This document shows positions 25,195 to 34,259 of a stretch of DNA of 64,000 nucleotides, piece by piece; position 1 is the first letter of the stretch; every line of letters starts with the position of its first letter. The stretch lies in the NCBI GenBank assembly GCA_027485695.1, contig JAIXQO010000003.1:496001-560000 (forward strand), read 5' to 3'. The notes below the pieces were generated by a model. That model did not search any database. It was not told the origin of the DNA and saw only the letters and a program-made list of their open reading frames with translations. The DNA comes from Pseudomonadota bacterium (lineage in GTDB: Bacteria > Bdellovibrionota > UBA1018). The position numbers and the translations under genes are program-made.

Positions 25195-26769
25195 ATGCGG
25201 TTTCTCATCCTCCTCACCACGCTTGGACTATTCTCTGCGATCGCGCAAGCGGGGCCGGAGGAGTGGATCGACCCCGCGTTTCACTCATACGTCAGTCTGG
25301 ATGAGGCCGATCTGCCGTACTCGTATCCGATGCATTTCACCCGGCTGAAAGTCGGGCTGGACTGGATGACGCCCGTGCGGATTGTCGGGGATCAAAACGG
25401 GCAACTGGACTCCGTTTTCGCCATCAGCGGCGAGCCGATCCTCCAAGGTAAAACGATTCGCTACACGCGAGACATGTTTCCGTTTCAGGTGGTGGAGCGT
25501 GATGGCGAGCTTTTTACCGTCCGCCAGGACCGCAAGGTTTTCCGCGTGAATTTTGATTCCGGGAGCGAGTTCACGTCGTTTGAACACGCAGTTTTTCACT
25601 ACCCAATATTTTTTGCGCGCGGGAACGAGCGAATTCCGGCGCGATTTCTAGTGACGTGTCCGCACGGCGCCGAAAAAAAATCGAGTCCGTTCCAAGACGG
25701 CGACTGGAGAGTGGATCTTCTATTTGAGGACGGGACGCGCATACAACTCGGCAAACGCCGGGCGTTCTGGAATGTCATTCATGTACAAGAGGACCTAGCG
25801 CCTGCCGCGCATTTCGTGAACGGCAAGTGGCAGTTGCCGCTTTCATTCGGGAACTATGAGTTCTCGGCGTTTACGATTCCTGCTCCGAAAAACGCCCCGG
25901 TCGATCCTTCGCATCTTTTAAAAGCACCGAATACTCGCGTCGCCGTGCCAAAAGGCGGGCCCTCAAATCTAGAAGTACATTTCATGGGCGGAATTCTGAC
26001 CGATCACGCAACCATCGAAGCGCGCGTGGGTCGATGGGTGGCCTCCAGTCCATCGACGCCCCATTTGAGTTCAATCTCGTACGCGCGTGATTTTCTGCAG
26101 GGACTTGAGCTCTACGGAAAACGCCTTTTGTCGTTTGTTTACCGGGAATATCAGCGTGTGAGGCGCAGCCGGCAGAGCACATTCAATCCGGATTTTCTTA
26201 AGGCACTAATTGATCAAGATCGAATGATCGCTCCCGAGCGGAAATTCTATTTTTTGTTCAAGGATCGTTTCTCAGGCGCTCCGATCGGATTCATTCGTGT
26301 CGTGGATGGGAGCCCTCATGCGGAACTTGGATTCGCGGAACTCTCCATGGAAACCAAGTATCGCCATCTCCCGATTCGTGATGATTCCGGTAGACGCGTG
26401 ATGGAGCTGACCCGCTTGGCGATCGATTCCGAGCTCAGCGGAGAATTTGACCTGAAATCAATGATGGCTATCGTCGCGGGAGAGCTTACGCGACTGAATC
26501 TGATTGATACGGATTTCATGATCCACACGGACGCGATCGGTGCTCGTAAATACCAGAGCGATTGGGGCGCGAAGGTCCTCTATGGGGCCGAGCAAACCGG
26601 GGATGGAACGATCATTCTCAAGCTGACCGGAGAAACGCTTTTTGCCAAAGCACAAGCCGTAGGGGCCACGAACTACGAATTTCCCGCTGAATTTAAGCGC
26701 AGCAACGTGCGATTTACCCGCGAATACGGATGCGGCGGAACCATTCATCTCAAAGGTCGTCCGGATTAG
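25195..26769 (+). CDS. Exported protein with a possible acyltransferase-like domain
   Basis: The 524-residue product has a signal peptide (MRFLILLTTLGLFSAIAQAG). Residues about 20-280 are a beta-rich region with no recognised motif. Residues about 290-490 resemble the GNAT-fold N-acyl amino acid synthase or autoinducer-synthase layout: FYFLFKDRFSGAPIGFIRVV, then the core VMELTRLAIDSELSGE and AGELTRLNLIDTDFMI. In such enzymes an E-x-x-R motif helps bind the acyl donor; here ELTRLA is in that place. The similarity is weak and I keep it as a hypothesis. A signal peptide on such a fold would be unusual. ATG 25186 is an alternative start. Confidence 0.6.
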   Translation: MRFLILLTTLGLFSAIAQAGPEEWIDPAFHSYVSLDEADLPYSYPMHFTRLKVGLDWMTPVRIVGDQNGQLDSVFAISGEPILQGKTIRYTRDMFPFQVVERDGELFTVRQDRKVFRVNFDSGSEFTSFEHAVFHYPIFFARGNERIPARFLVTCPHGAEKKSSPFQDGDWRVDLLFEDGTRIQLGKRRAFWNVIHVQEDLAPAAHFVNGKWQLPLSFGNYEFSAFTIPAPKNAPVDPSHLLKAPNTRVAVPKGGPSNLEVHFMGGILTDHATIEARVGRWVASSPSTPHLSSISYARDFLQGLELYGKRLLSFVYREYQRVRRSRQSTFNPDFLKALIDQDRMIAPERKFYFLFKDRFSGAPIGFIRVVDGSPHAELGFAELSMETKYRHLPIRDDSGRRVMELTRLAIDSELSGEFDLKSMMAIVAGELTRLNLIDTDFMIHTDAIGARKYQSDWGAKVLYGAEQTGDGTIILKLTGETLFAKAQAVGATNYEFPAEFKRSNVRFTREYGCGGTIHLKGRPD

Positions 26770-26841
26770 GATCAATCACGCTGGTGATCAATCGGTTGAA
26801 ATGACGTCCAACTCTATGAAATAAAAGCCGAATTACGATGA

Positions 26842-26870
26842 CAAACCTGTGACAATTGCACTCAGGTTTG
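26842..26870. promoter_or_regulatory. Inverted repeat upstream of the heme operon
   Basis: CAAACCTG (26842-26849) and CAGGTTTG (26863-26870) flank 13 bases (TGACAATTGCACT), centred 37 bases before the hemA start. It could be a regulator-binding site or a leader hairpin for the heme operon. The bound factor is unknown; the response regulator encoded inside the operon is one candidate. Confidence 0.4.
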
Positions 26871-26892
26871 CGATTATCCTGAGATCCTCGTC

Positions 26893-27816
26893 ATGTTGAC
26901 AAATTGGGTGCTTTTTCACGAATCTCGCGACTCTCGCCAAGACTCGGAACCATTCTCTGGTTTCGCGGATGCTGCGTGGGCGTTTGAGACCTGCTTGCGC
27001 AAGATCGCGCTTTATCCCGTGGATACCATCAACGGTGAACCCCCGTCGATGAACGCGGAGATATTCGAAGGCACCGAGCTTGCGACTTTTTTGTCAGAAG
27101 TCGCCTGCGGATTACATTCGCCAATGGTGGGCGAGACCGAAGTATTCGGACAATTCAAGCGTTCTATCGAGAGCTTGCCCAGTGACTCTCCGGTGCTTCC
27201 AGTCTTGCGCTCAATATTTAATCTGGCCAAGAAAATCCGCCGGGAACACCTTCAGTCCTTAGGCAGCCAGACTTACGGCAGCGTCTCGCGGCGATTGCTC
27301 AAAAAATGCCACACGATTCACGTGCTGGGCGCAGGCAAACTCACCGAAGAACTCCTGCCTTGGTTCGAAGGTTTCGAAGAGGTCGAGCTGTTCTGCCGGA
27401 CGACCGAGAAGGGCGAGCTTCTCAAGCGCGTGCTGCCGAAAATCCGCGTTTTCAAAATGGGCGAACGCATGGACGAAGAATTCGCTCGAGTGCATGCCGC
27501 TCATCCGCATCTCTCGGGTCTGGTGATCGCGGCGCCGATGGAAAACTCGGAGCTCGAGACTTGGATTGCTTCGCATGCCCATCCGTTTGAGATCATCGTG
27601 GATCTTCGTGGCGGCGTGGAGCCCATCAATTCCGATCAAGCGGCTTCCAGCGCGCAAGTGATCAGCCTTCAGGATGTTTTCGCTTCGATCGAATGCAATC
27701 GCCAAGAAATCGCCGAGAAGGTGGAAGCCGCGAGAGTCGCGATTCGTTCCGAACTCGAGAGTGAAAACGATCGCGCGCTTCTTCGGCCACTCGGCTGGGA
27801 AGAGATATGCGCTTAG
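26893..27816 (+). CDS. hemA: Glutamyl-tRNA reductase, short and divergent
   Basis: HemA reduces glutamyl-tRNA to glutamate-1-semialdehyde, the first step of the C5 heme route. The product has 307 residues against about 420 in the family. The catalytic-Cys block is seen as TCLRKIALY (Cys34; family TCNRxExY), and the specificity block as EVACGLHSPMVGETEVFGQF. An NADPH-binding Rossmann segment follows (TIHVLGAGKLTEELLPWF). The N-terminus is about 16 residues short and the C-terminal dimerisation region is reduced. It is the first gene of the heme operon and overlaps hemC-hemD by ten bases. Its assignment rests on the motifs plus the position. Confidence 0.88.
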   Translation: MLTNWVLFHESRDSRQDSEPFSGFADAAWAFETCLRKIALYPVDTINGEPPSMNAEIFEGTELATFLSEVACGLHSPMVGETEVFGQFKRSIESLPSDSPVLPVLRSIFNLAKKIRREHLQSLGSQTYGSVSRRLLKKCHTIHVLGAGKLTEELLPWFEGFEEVELFCRTTEKGELLKRVLPKIRVFKMGERMDEEFARVHAAHPHLSGLVIAAPMENSELETWIASHAHPFEIIVDLRGGVEPINSDQAASSAQVISLQDVFASIECNRQEIAEKVEAARVAIRSELESENDRALLRPLGWEEICA

Positions 27817-29345
27817 ACGAGGATCAACGCTCAACTCCCACCACGATTCGTCTTTCTTCTCGTAAGAGCGATCTTGCGAGGCTTCAAGCGTACGCCGTTG
27901 CGGATGCTCTTCGGTCGATCGATGTTGCGACCCAATTTCAGTTCCGCGAGTCGCTCGGAGACAAGAATTTATCCGACGCTCTCTGGAAGATGCCTGAAAA
28001 AGGCGTATTCACCGAAGATTTCTACCGAGACTTAGTCGAGGGCAAAACCGACTGCGTGGTGCACTCGTGGAAAGATCTTCCAATCGAAGTAAAGCCTGAA
28101 ACCGAGATCGTAGCCACACTTGCGCGTGCGGCTCCGCATGACGTTTTGCTTTTAAAACGCGACCGTTTGGACGGTCCTCGCAGTCTTGCGATTTTTTCGT
28201 CCAGCCCACGGCGCGCCTATAATTTGAGTCGGACGCTTCCGGATCTCCTCCCGTTCGAAGTTTCTCGGGTTGAGTTTCATCCCGTGCGCGGTAATATCGC
28301 GACTCGGGTCCGCAAGTGTTTGGAAACGAACGAGATCGACGGGATCGTGGTCGCGCAAGCGGCTCTGGATCGATTGCTCACCGCCACTGCTCCGGATCTC
28401 GTCGCAGGCGGTACTGAACTTGCGGAAATGCTTCGCTCGTATCGGTTTATCGTGTTGCCTTTGAAGTTAAATCCAACCGCGGCCGCTCAGGGAGCGCTTG
28501 CGATTGAGATCAAACGAGATCGGGACGATTTAAGAGCGCTTTTTGCACGGATCGATCGACCGGATGTATTTGCGGCGGTGGAATTTGAGCGGCAAACGCT
28601 CAAGCGCTATGGTGGGGGATGTCACCAGAAAATCGGCGCAAGTTTACTCGCGCTTCCGTTTGGGAACGTTTTTTCCCTGCGAGGTTTGACGGACTCGGGA
28701 CTCGTGCTTGAGGAGTTCTCTCTCAAGCGCGAACGGGATGGCGAACGGTTCGCACCTTCCGAAATTTTTCCTGCCGACGTAGGAACGGCAAATTTTTTTG
28801 AGCGCGAAGAGATAGAGTCCGGGCAAGTGTTGCGAGAGATCGCGGCTTCTCAAGGGAACAGCTTCCTCGTTTCGCGCGGCAATGCTTGGCCGCAAGGTTT
28901 TGAACCCGATTCAGACACGATTGTGTATGCGTCGGGACTTTCGACGTGGAAACAACTGGCTCGCCAAGGTGTGTTCGTTTCTGGCTGCCTCGAGGGCTTG
29001 GGCGAATCGACGCTCCCGGATCTCGCACCGCTTGCCGGGGGGGCAAGGCGCTGGGTCAAGTTTGCGCACGACCAATCTCATGTCGGAATGCCGCCGATTT
29101 CGACCTATCGATTGGTCGCTAAGCCAGGTGCCGGAATCATCGGAGACGAGATCCGAGCTTGCTACTGGATGAGCGCGTCGAGCTTCGATCTCGCAATGGA
29201 GCGCAATCCACGCTTGCTCGAAAAACGCCATTTCTGTGGCCCCGGCAATACATATGATGGACTCAAGCGCCGTTATGGGGACAAGATCCGGCTCGAGATC
29301 GAGCTCGGCTACGAAGAGTTTAAGAAAGAGTGGGTAAGACAGTGA
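27807..29345 (+). CDS. hemC: Hydroxymethylbilane synthase fused to a uroporphyrinogen-III synthase-like domain
   Basis: Residues about 12-340 are porphobilinogen deaminase: RLSSRKSDLARLQA, VVHSWKDLPIE with catalytic Asp90, RGNIATRVRK, NPTAAAQGALAIE, and GGGCHQKIGA whose Cys272 carries the dipyrromethane cofactor. Residues about 345-512 form a second alpha/beta domain with weak resemblance to uroporphyrinogen-III synthase (SFLVSRGNAWPQG, VYASGLSTWKQLA, WMSASSFDLAME). A HemC-HemD fusion is known in Leptospira, and no separate hemD is in this operon. The protein therefore probably makes linear hydroxymethylbilane and closes it to uroporphyrinogen III. It overlaps hemA by ten bases. Confidence 0.93.
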   Translation: MRLDEDQRSTPTTIRLSSRKSDLARLQAYAVADALRSIDVATQFQFRESLGDKNLSDALWKMPEKGVFTEDFYRDLVEGKTDCVVHSWKDLPIEVKPETEIVATLARAAPHDVLLLKRDRLDGPRSLAIFSSSPRRAYNLSRTLPDLLPFEVSRVEFHPVRGNIATRVRKCLETNEIDGIVVAQAALDRLLTATAPDLVAGGTELAEMLRSYRFIVLPLKLNPTAAAQGALAIEIKRDRDDLRALFARIDRPDVFAAVEFERQTLKRYGGGCHQKIGASLLALPFGNVFSLRGLTDSGLVLEEFSLKRERDGERFAPSEIFPADVGTANFFEREEIESGQVLREIAASQGNSFLVSRGNAWPQGFEPDSDTIVYASGLSTWKQLARQGVFVSGCLEGLGESTLPDLAPLAGGARRWVKFAHDQSHVGMPPISTYRLVAKPGAGIIGDEIRACYWMSASSFDLAMERNPRLLEKRHFCGPGNTYDGLKRRYGDKIRLEIELGYEEFKKEWVRQ

Positions 29346-30307
29346 CCTTTGACCGAAGAATGCGCCTGCGTGCTTCCAAACACCTCCGTGACCTATCGAA
29401 CGATACGGATTTCAGCCGTGCGAAACTCATTCAACCGCTTTTCGTGGGTGAGGGGCTCAAAGACGATCTGGAAATTCCGGCCCTCCGAGGAACCTTCCGC
29501 CAGTCGATCGATGGCGTATTGAAACAAGTCGAGAAGGATCTCGAAGCAGGAGTTTCGCAGTTTTTGCTTTTTGAAGTCCCTTCCAAAAAATCCGAACGCG
29601 ATTTTGATCTCGCGTTCTCGGAGAAGGCGATCCATGCGATCAAGTCACGTTTCGGACAGGACCTTTTTCTCTGGCTCGATACCTGCCTCTGCTCCTTGAC
29701 CTCACACGGTCATTGCTGCGTATTTAACGAACTGGGCCAAATTGATCTCGACGAGACACTTCCGGAAATATCGCGCCTGGCGGCTCACTACGCAGCGGCG
29801 GGTGCTGATGGTATCGCGCCGAGCGATATGATGGATGGACGCGTGGCGGCCATCCGCGAATCACTGGATGACGGCGGATTCGATCAGACGCCCATCATGA
29901 GTTACTCCACCAAGTTTGCAAGCAACCTCTACGGTCCGTTTCGTGTCGCCGCAGATTCGAGTCCAAAACATGGCGACCGCAAAGGTTACCAGATCGACGT
30001 TCGCAATCGTTTGGATGCGATCGAATCCAGTATTCGATGCTCGAATGAAGGTGCGGATCTTTTGATGGTCAAGCCTGGGATGACGAGCATCGATTTGATC
30101 CGCGAAATCGAAGAGAAAACCGGCAAACGGGTGGGTGCTTATCAAGTGAGCGGAGAATTCGCCTCGCTAGTCCTTTTGTCCGAGAAAGGTCTCACTAAAT
30201 TCGAAGACGCCGTCCAAGAAAGCTGGCACGTTTTCCGCCGCGCAGGCGCGGCTTTTATCATCACTTATGGCGCGCGATTCGCGAAAGCCTGGGGGTATCC
30301 ATCGTGA
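29342..30307 (+). CDS. hemB: Delta-aminolevulinic acid dehydratase (porphobilinogen synthase)
   Basis: HemB condenses two 5-aminolevulinate molecules to porphobilinogen. I choose GTG 29342, whose GTGA overlaps the hemC stop, as at three other junctions in this operon; GTG 29330 is an alternative. The 321-residue protein carries the zinc-type Cys site [13 protein letters not shown] (Cys115, 117, 125), and the two Schiff-base lysines in [12 protein letters not shown] and MVKPG. The cysteines indicate a zinc-dependent rather than magnesium-only enzyme. It overlaps hemL by four bases. Confidence 0.97.
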   Translation: MTFDRRMRLRASKHLRDLSNDTDFSRAKLIQPLFVGEGLKDDLEIPALRGTFRQSIDGVLKQVEKDLEAGVSQFLLFEVPSKKSERDFDLAFSEKAIHAIKSRFGQDLFLWLDTCLCSLTSHGHCCVFNELGQIDLDETLPEISRLAAHYAAAGADGIAPSDMMDGRVAAIRESLDDGGFDQTPIMSYSTKFASNLYGPFRVAADSSPKHGDRKGYQIDVRNRLDAIESSIRCSNEGADLLMVKPGMTSIDLIREIEEKTGKRVGAYQVSGEFASLVLLSEKGLTKFEDAVQESWHVFRRAGAAFIITYGARFAKAWGYPS

Positions 30308-31590
30308 GTACTAAAAACTCTGAGTCTCTATTCGCTCGTTCCAAGGCCGTTTCTCCGGGAGGCGTTCATTCGCCGGTCCGCGCATTCAAAAGCGTCGGCG
30401 GTACACCCGTGTTTTTCGAACGATCGGAGGGCGCACACCTCTGGTCGGTCGAGGGCAAACAGTACATTGATTTCTGCCAAGCATTTGGACCGATGCTGCT
30501 CGGGCACCGAGATCCGGAAGTTGCGGCGGCTGTCCACAAAATCGTCGATCAAGCCTGGAGCTTAGGTGCTTGTGAACCGTTTAGCTTGGAACTCGCCGAG
30601 TTTCTTACGTCCCGAGTAAAATGTCTGGAGACCGTTCGATTCGTCAGCTCCGGTACCGAAGCCGTGATGAGCGCACTTCGGGTGGCGCGCGGAGCGACCG
30701 GACGAAACAAAATTCTCAAGTTCGACGGCTGCTACCATGGGCACGTTGATTCGATGCTCGTCAAAGCAGGGAGTGGTCTTGCGGGAGAAGTCGCAGCCGA
30801 TTCAGCGGGTGTATCAAATGCACAGGAGACTTTGGTCGCGCCTTTGGATGATGAGGCTGCGGTCGAAGCGATCTTCAAAGCCCGAGGAGCTGAGATCGCA
30901 GGCGTGATCTTGGAACCACTCCCGGCCAACTATGGTCTGATCATTCAGCGCAAGGAATTCATCCTGAAAGTCATGGAACTTGCGAAGCAAGCGGGCGCGC
31001 TCGTGATTTTCGATGAAGTCATCTCTGGATTTCGCGTGCACCCCGAAGGAATGGCCGGGATCTTGGGCGTGAAACCGGATCTCGTTACTTACGGAAAGAT
31101 CGTCGGGGGTGGATTTCCGCTCGGCGCGTTTGGCGGTCGACGTGATCTCATGGATTTCGTCGCGCCTCAGGGACCAGTCTATCAAGCAGGAACGCTCTCG
31201 GCGAATCCGGTTTCAGTCACCGCCGGCATTACCACTTTGAAAAAAGTGGAGCGCGAGAACGTAATCGAAAAGACCAATCAGAAAACCGAAGATTTCGCTC
31301 GTGCGGTAAACGCAAAATTTTCTGAAGCCGGGTTTCCTTGGCAGGTCATCAGTTTCGGGTCATTGTTTTGGATTCATCCAAAAACGGATCGCCCGATTCG
31401 GCGATTGTCCGATATTCCTGCGGTACATCGCGAGGGATTCCCTAAATTTTTCCATGCGGCGCTTGAACTCGGAGTTTACCTCGCGCCGAGCGCGTTCGAA
31501 GTCGGTTTCATTTCTTACGCGCATACGGATGAGATCCTGAAACTGGCGGTAGACCGTTTGGGACAAGCAGCCCAAAAGGCGCTCGCATGA
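30304..31590 (+). CDS. hemL: Glutamate-1-semialdehyde 2,1-aminomutase
   Basis: HemL converts glutamate-1-semialdehyde to 5-aminolevulinate with PLP. The 428-residue protein has the cofactor Lys265 in [14 protein letters not shown], the Asp of [11 protein letters not shown] that contacts the pyridine nitrogen, [15 protein letters not shown] for the phosphate, and the gating-loop segment [16 protein letters not shown]. It starts with GTG in a GTGA overlap with hemB and its own stop overlaps the kinase start by four bases. With hemA it confirms that this organism uses the glutamate (C5) route and not ALA synthase. Confidence 0.98.
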   Translation: MSTKNSESLFARSKAVSPGGVHSPVRAFKSVGGTPVFFERSEGAHLWSVEGKQYIDFCQAFGPMLLGHRDPEVAAAVHKIVDQAWSLGACEPFSLELAEFLTSRVKCLETVRFVSSGTEAVMSALRVARGATGRNKILKFDGCYHGHVDSMLVKAGSGLAGEVAADSAGVSNAQETLVAPLDDEAAVEAIFKARGAEIAGVILEPLPANYGLIIQRKEFILKVMELAKQAGALVIFDEVISGFRVHPEGMAGILGVKPDLVTYGKIVGGGFPLGAFGGRRDLMDFVAPQGPVYQAGTLSANPVSVTAGITTLKKVERENVIEKTNQKTEDFARAVNAKFSEAGFPWQVISFGSLFWIHPKTDRPIRRLSDIPAVHREGFPKFFHAALELGVYLAPSAFEVGFISYAHTDEILKLAVDRLGQAAQKALA

Positions 31591-32489
31591 GATCAAATTC
31601 CCTCAAGCTTGGATGGAAGTTTTGGCTCGGGACGGTTTCCGTCCTGTTCAATCTGTCGCTTGCGGGTTGGTGGCTTTGGTTCGGTTTGAATCAAGCGGAG
31701 ATGCTTCGCGCTCCGAAGCAGATCGATGTTTCCGAGATCGTCCGCGTTGAGCGAATGCTCCTCGCTGAGGGTTGGATTCTACTGGTGTCGATCGCGCTCG
31801 GTGGGGGATTCCTGCTCTACTATATCATCAGTGAAACTCGGAGGAATGCACGGATCCGAGAGTTTTTCGCAAGCTTCTCGCACGAGTTGAAAACGTCCAT
31901 CGCAAGTTTACGTGTTCAAGTCGAGAGTTTAGAGGAAGACCTGCGGGGAACGCCTTCGAGCCGTCTCCTCGAGCGTTTGAGTCGAGACTCGGTTAAACTT
32001 GAGATCCAACTTGAAAACTCTCTGGTCCTGGCGGAATTGGATTCCAGTCGATTGTATCTCGAAAAAATTTCCTTGGAAAAGATCGTCGCCAGTCTTGCAC
32101 GTCAGTGGCCCGAGCTGCGCGTGAAACTCGCGCGCGACTCGGTTCTTCAGGGAGATCGTCGCGCGCTCGACTGCATTTTCAGAAACTTGGCGCAGAACGC
32201 ATTGGTTCATGGATCGGCAACGGAGCTTGTGATCGACGTTGCGGATGCGGGTTCAGGGCAGATCCGCCTGACCTTTTCGGATAACGGTCGCGGTTTTCAG
32301 GGGCAGGCCCAAAATCGATTGGGTGAGCTTTTTTTCCGCCATCAGCCCGGCAGCGGAAGCGGCGTGGGCCTCCACCTTTCGCAGGAATTGGCTCGCAAAC
32401 AAGGCGGACGATTGTCGTTTGAGTTGGGTCCTGACCGCAATTTTCTGGCGCATTTCAACGTTCCCGGACAATTGAATGGGGGAGCGTAG
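31587..32489 (+). CDS. Sensor histidine kinase inside the heme operon
   Basis: The 300-residue kinase has two transmembrane helices (about residues 11-33 and 62-82) and a short loop of about 28 residues between them, so any sensing is likely within or near the membrane. The phospho-acceptor is His99 in [15 protein letters not shown]. The ATP domain shows [12 protein letters not shown] (N box), SDNGRGF (G1) and [11 protein letters not shown] (G2). It has no recognisable PAS or HAMP domain. The ATG overlaps the hemL stop, and the partner regulator gene starts four bases later. I infer feedback on heme, iron, oxygen or envelope state, without proof. Confidence 0.95.
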   Translation: MRSNSLKLGWKFWLGTVSVLFNLSLAGWWLWFGLNQAEMLRAPKQIDVSEIVRVERMLLAEGWILLVSIALGGGFLLYYIISETRRNARIREFFASFSHELKTSIASLRVQVESLEEDLRGTPSSRLLERLSRDSVKLEIQLENSLVLAELDSSRLYLEKISLEKIVASLARQWPELRVKLARDSVLQGDRRALDCIFRNLAQNALVHGSATELVIDVADAGSGQIRLTFSDNGRGFQGQAQNRLGELFFRHQPGSGSGVGLHLSQELARKQGGRLSFELGPDRNFLAHFNVPGQLNGGA

Positions 32490-32492
32490 CCC

Positions 32493-33194
32493 ATGACTCG
32501 GATTCTCCTTGTCGAAGATGATTCGAGCCTAGGCGAAACGCTGCGAGACCGATTGAAACGGGAATCGTTCGATGTGCATTGGGCGAAAACTGTCTATGAG
32601 GCGCGTTCACTGATTCGAACGAATGATTTTGATCTCGTCGTACTCGATGTTGGTTTGCCAGATGGTTCTGGATTCGAGTTCGCGTCCGAGATCAGGCGCC
32701 GTGAGAATCCGCCACCATTTCTGTTCGTAACCGCGCAAAACTCGGCCGAAGACCGGCTCAAAGGTTACGAACTGGGCGCTGAGGAATTCATCCCGAAGCC
32801 GTTTCATCTGAAAGAGTTCCTCATCCGGATCCACCATGTTCTTGAAAAGCACGTCGAATCTTCTTCAAAAGACGCGATCAAGCGCGTGAGTTTGGCAGAT
32901 CGCACGATTGATTTCGAGAGTCGAAGCGTTCGTATGAATGACGGACGTATTGAGTTTTTACCTGAAAAAGACATCGCACTCTTGAAGTTGCTCGTGTCCG
33001 AGGCCCCTCGCGTCGTTTCTCGCGATGAGATGCTGGACCGAGTTTGGGGCGAAGGCGAGTTCCCCAGCACGCGGACGATTGATAACGTCATCGTACGCAT
33101 CAGGCAAGCCATCGGTGATCAAGGCGGAGACCGGATTCGAAGCGTGCGGGGCGTCGGCTACCAGTGGGTTTTTGATGATCAGTCAGCAGTTTAG
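32493..33194 (+). CDS. OmpR-family response regulator inside the heme operon
   Basis: The 233-residue protein has a receiver domain with Asp9/Asp10 (VEDD), phospho-acceptor Asp52 (VVLDVGLPDG), Thr80 and Lys102 (IPKPF), then a C-terminal winged-helix DNA-binding domain about 132-228 ending in the typical RSVRGVGYQW. It forms a pair with the upstream kinase and lies between hemL and hemE. Its target sites are unknown; the inverted repeat before hemA is a candidate. The 30-base gap to hemE carries a GAGAGGAATGAGGAA-like ribosome site. Confidence 0.96.
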   Translation: MTRILLVEDDSSLGETLRDRLKRESFDVHWAKTVYEARSLIRTNDFDLVVLDVGLPDGSGFEFASEIRRRENPPPFLFVTAQNSAEDRLKGYELGAEEFIPKPFHLKEFLIRIHHVLEKHVESSSKDAIKRVSLADRTIDFESRSVRMNDGRIEFLPEKDIALLKLLVSEAPRVVSRDEMLDRVWGEGEFPSTRTIDNVIVRIRQAIGDQGGDRIRSVRGVGYQWVFDDQSAV

Positions 33195-33224
33195 AGAGCA
33201 GTTGAGAGGAATGAGGAAGTTTCC

Positions 33225-34259
33225 ATGAAGATTCGTAACGAAAAATTCGCGAATGCGATCGCAAAAATACCGCAAAGCACCCCACCCGTTTGGTTCATGC
33301 GCCAAGCCGGGAGATATCATTCGCATTACCAAGCGCTTCGTAAACAGTACTCATTCATGGAGCTTTGTAAGAAACCGGAGATCGCGGCCGAAGTTGCGCG
33401 CGGACCCGTCGCCGAATTTGATTTCGACGTTTCTATTCTTTTCAGTGATCTGCTTTTCCCCCTTGAGGCGCTTGGTCAGGGGTTGGAATACACAGACGCT
33501 GGACCGCGACTGGGTTTTCAGCTCGATTCCCAATCTATCTTGAAACTGAAAACGCCGGATCAGGCGATCGGTGCGCTCGAGTTTCAGGCGGAGGCGCTGA
33601 TCAAGACTCGCGCGGTACTACCGGCCGACAAGAGTCTCATTGGATTCGTGGGCGGCCCTTGGACACTCTTTGTCTATGCGGTCGAAGGCGGCCACTCCGG
33701 ATCATTGACGCTCTCGAAGTCCAATCCATCGCTCTATCGTTCATTTATGGAGATTTTGGTTCCACTTCTCGAGAAGAACATCGCGCTTCAGCTCGAGGCG
33801 GGCGCCGAGATCGTGATGCTATTTGATACGGCGGCGGGCGAGGTCTCTCCATCGTTTTTCAAGTCTCAGCTGGAGCCTGAACTCGCGCGTTTGGCCAAAA
33901 AATTTCCGGGACGTCTCGGCTATTACTCCAAAGGAACGCACGCAACTCATGTTTTTCGCCCGGAATTCTTGAATTTGCCCTGGACCGGACTAGGCGTGGA
34001 TCATCGGTTCTCTTTGCCTGAATACCTTCCGCGCGCGGATCGTCCAGGATTTCTTCAGGGCAATTTCGATCAGGCGCTCTTGTTTTTGGAGCCTGCGCTT
34101 TTTGATCGCGCGCTCGACGAATATTTGGAGTCCTACGCGAAGCTGTCATTGAATGATCGCGCTGGTTGGGTTTCGGGATTGGGTCATGGGGTCCTACCGA
34201 AAACTCCCGAACGTAACGTGAAACGTTTCGTTGAGCGAGTGAGGGAGGCCCTTCGGTGA
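33225..34259 (+). CDS. hemE: Uroporphyrinogen decarboxylase
   Basis: HemE removes four carboxyl groups from uroporphyrinogen III to give coproporphyrinogen III. The 344-residue protein opens with the signature PPVWFMRQAGRYH, followed by ELCKKPEIAAEVA and the active-site Asp segment ILFSDLLFPLEALG. GFVGGPWTLFVYAVEG and the late GLGHGVLPKTPERNV are also family blocks. The last base block overlaps hemN by four bases (GTGA). It is the first of four genes after the two-component pair that finish the pathway to heme. Confidence 0.97.
   Translation: MKIRNEKFANAIAKIPQSTPPVWFMRQAGRYHSHYQALRKQYSFMELCKKPEIAAEVARGPVAEFDFDVSILFSDLLFPLEALGQGLEYTDAGPRLGFQLDSQSILKLKTPDQAIGALEFQAEALIKTRAVLPADKSLIGFVGGPWTLFVYAVEGGHSGSLTLSKSNPSLYRSFMEILVPLLEKNIALQLEAGAEIVMLFDTAAGEVSPSFFKSQLEPELARLAKKFPGRLGYYSKGTHATHVFRPEFLNLPWTGLGVDHRFSLPEYLPRADRPGFLQGNFDQALLFLEPALFDRALDEYLESYAKLSLNDRAGWVSGLGHGVLPKTPERNVKRFVERVREALR

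Noticed and set aside
26893-29345. HemA and HemC as pieces of one broken gene
   Set aside because: The two have different complete catalytic blocks and overlap by only ten bases in different frames.
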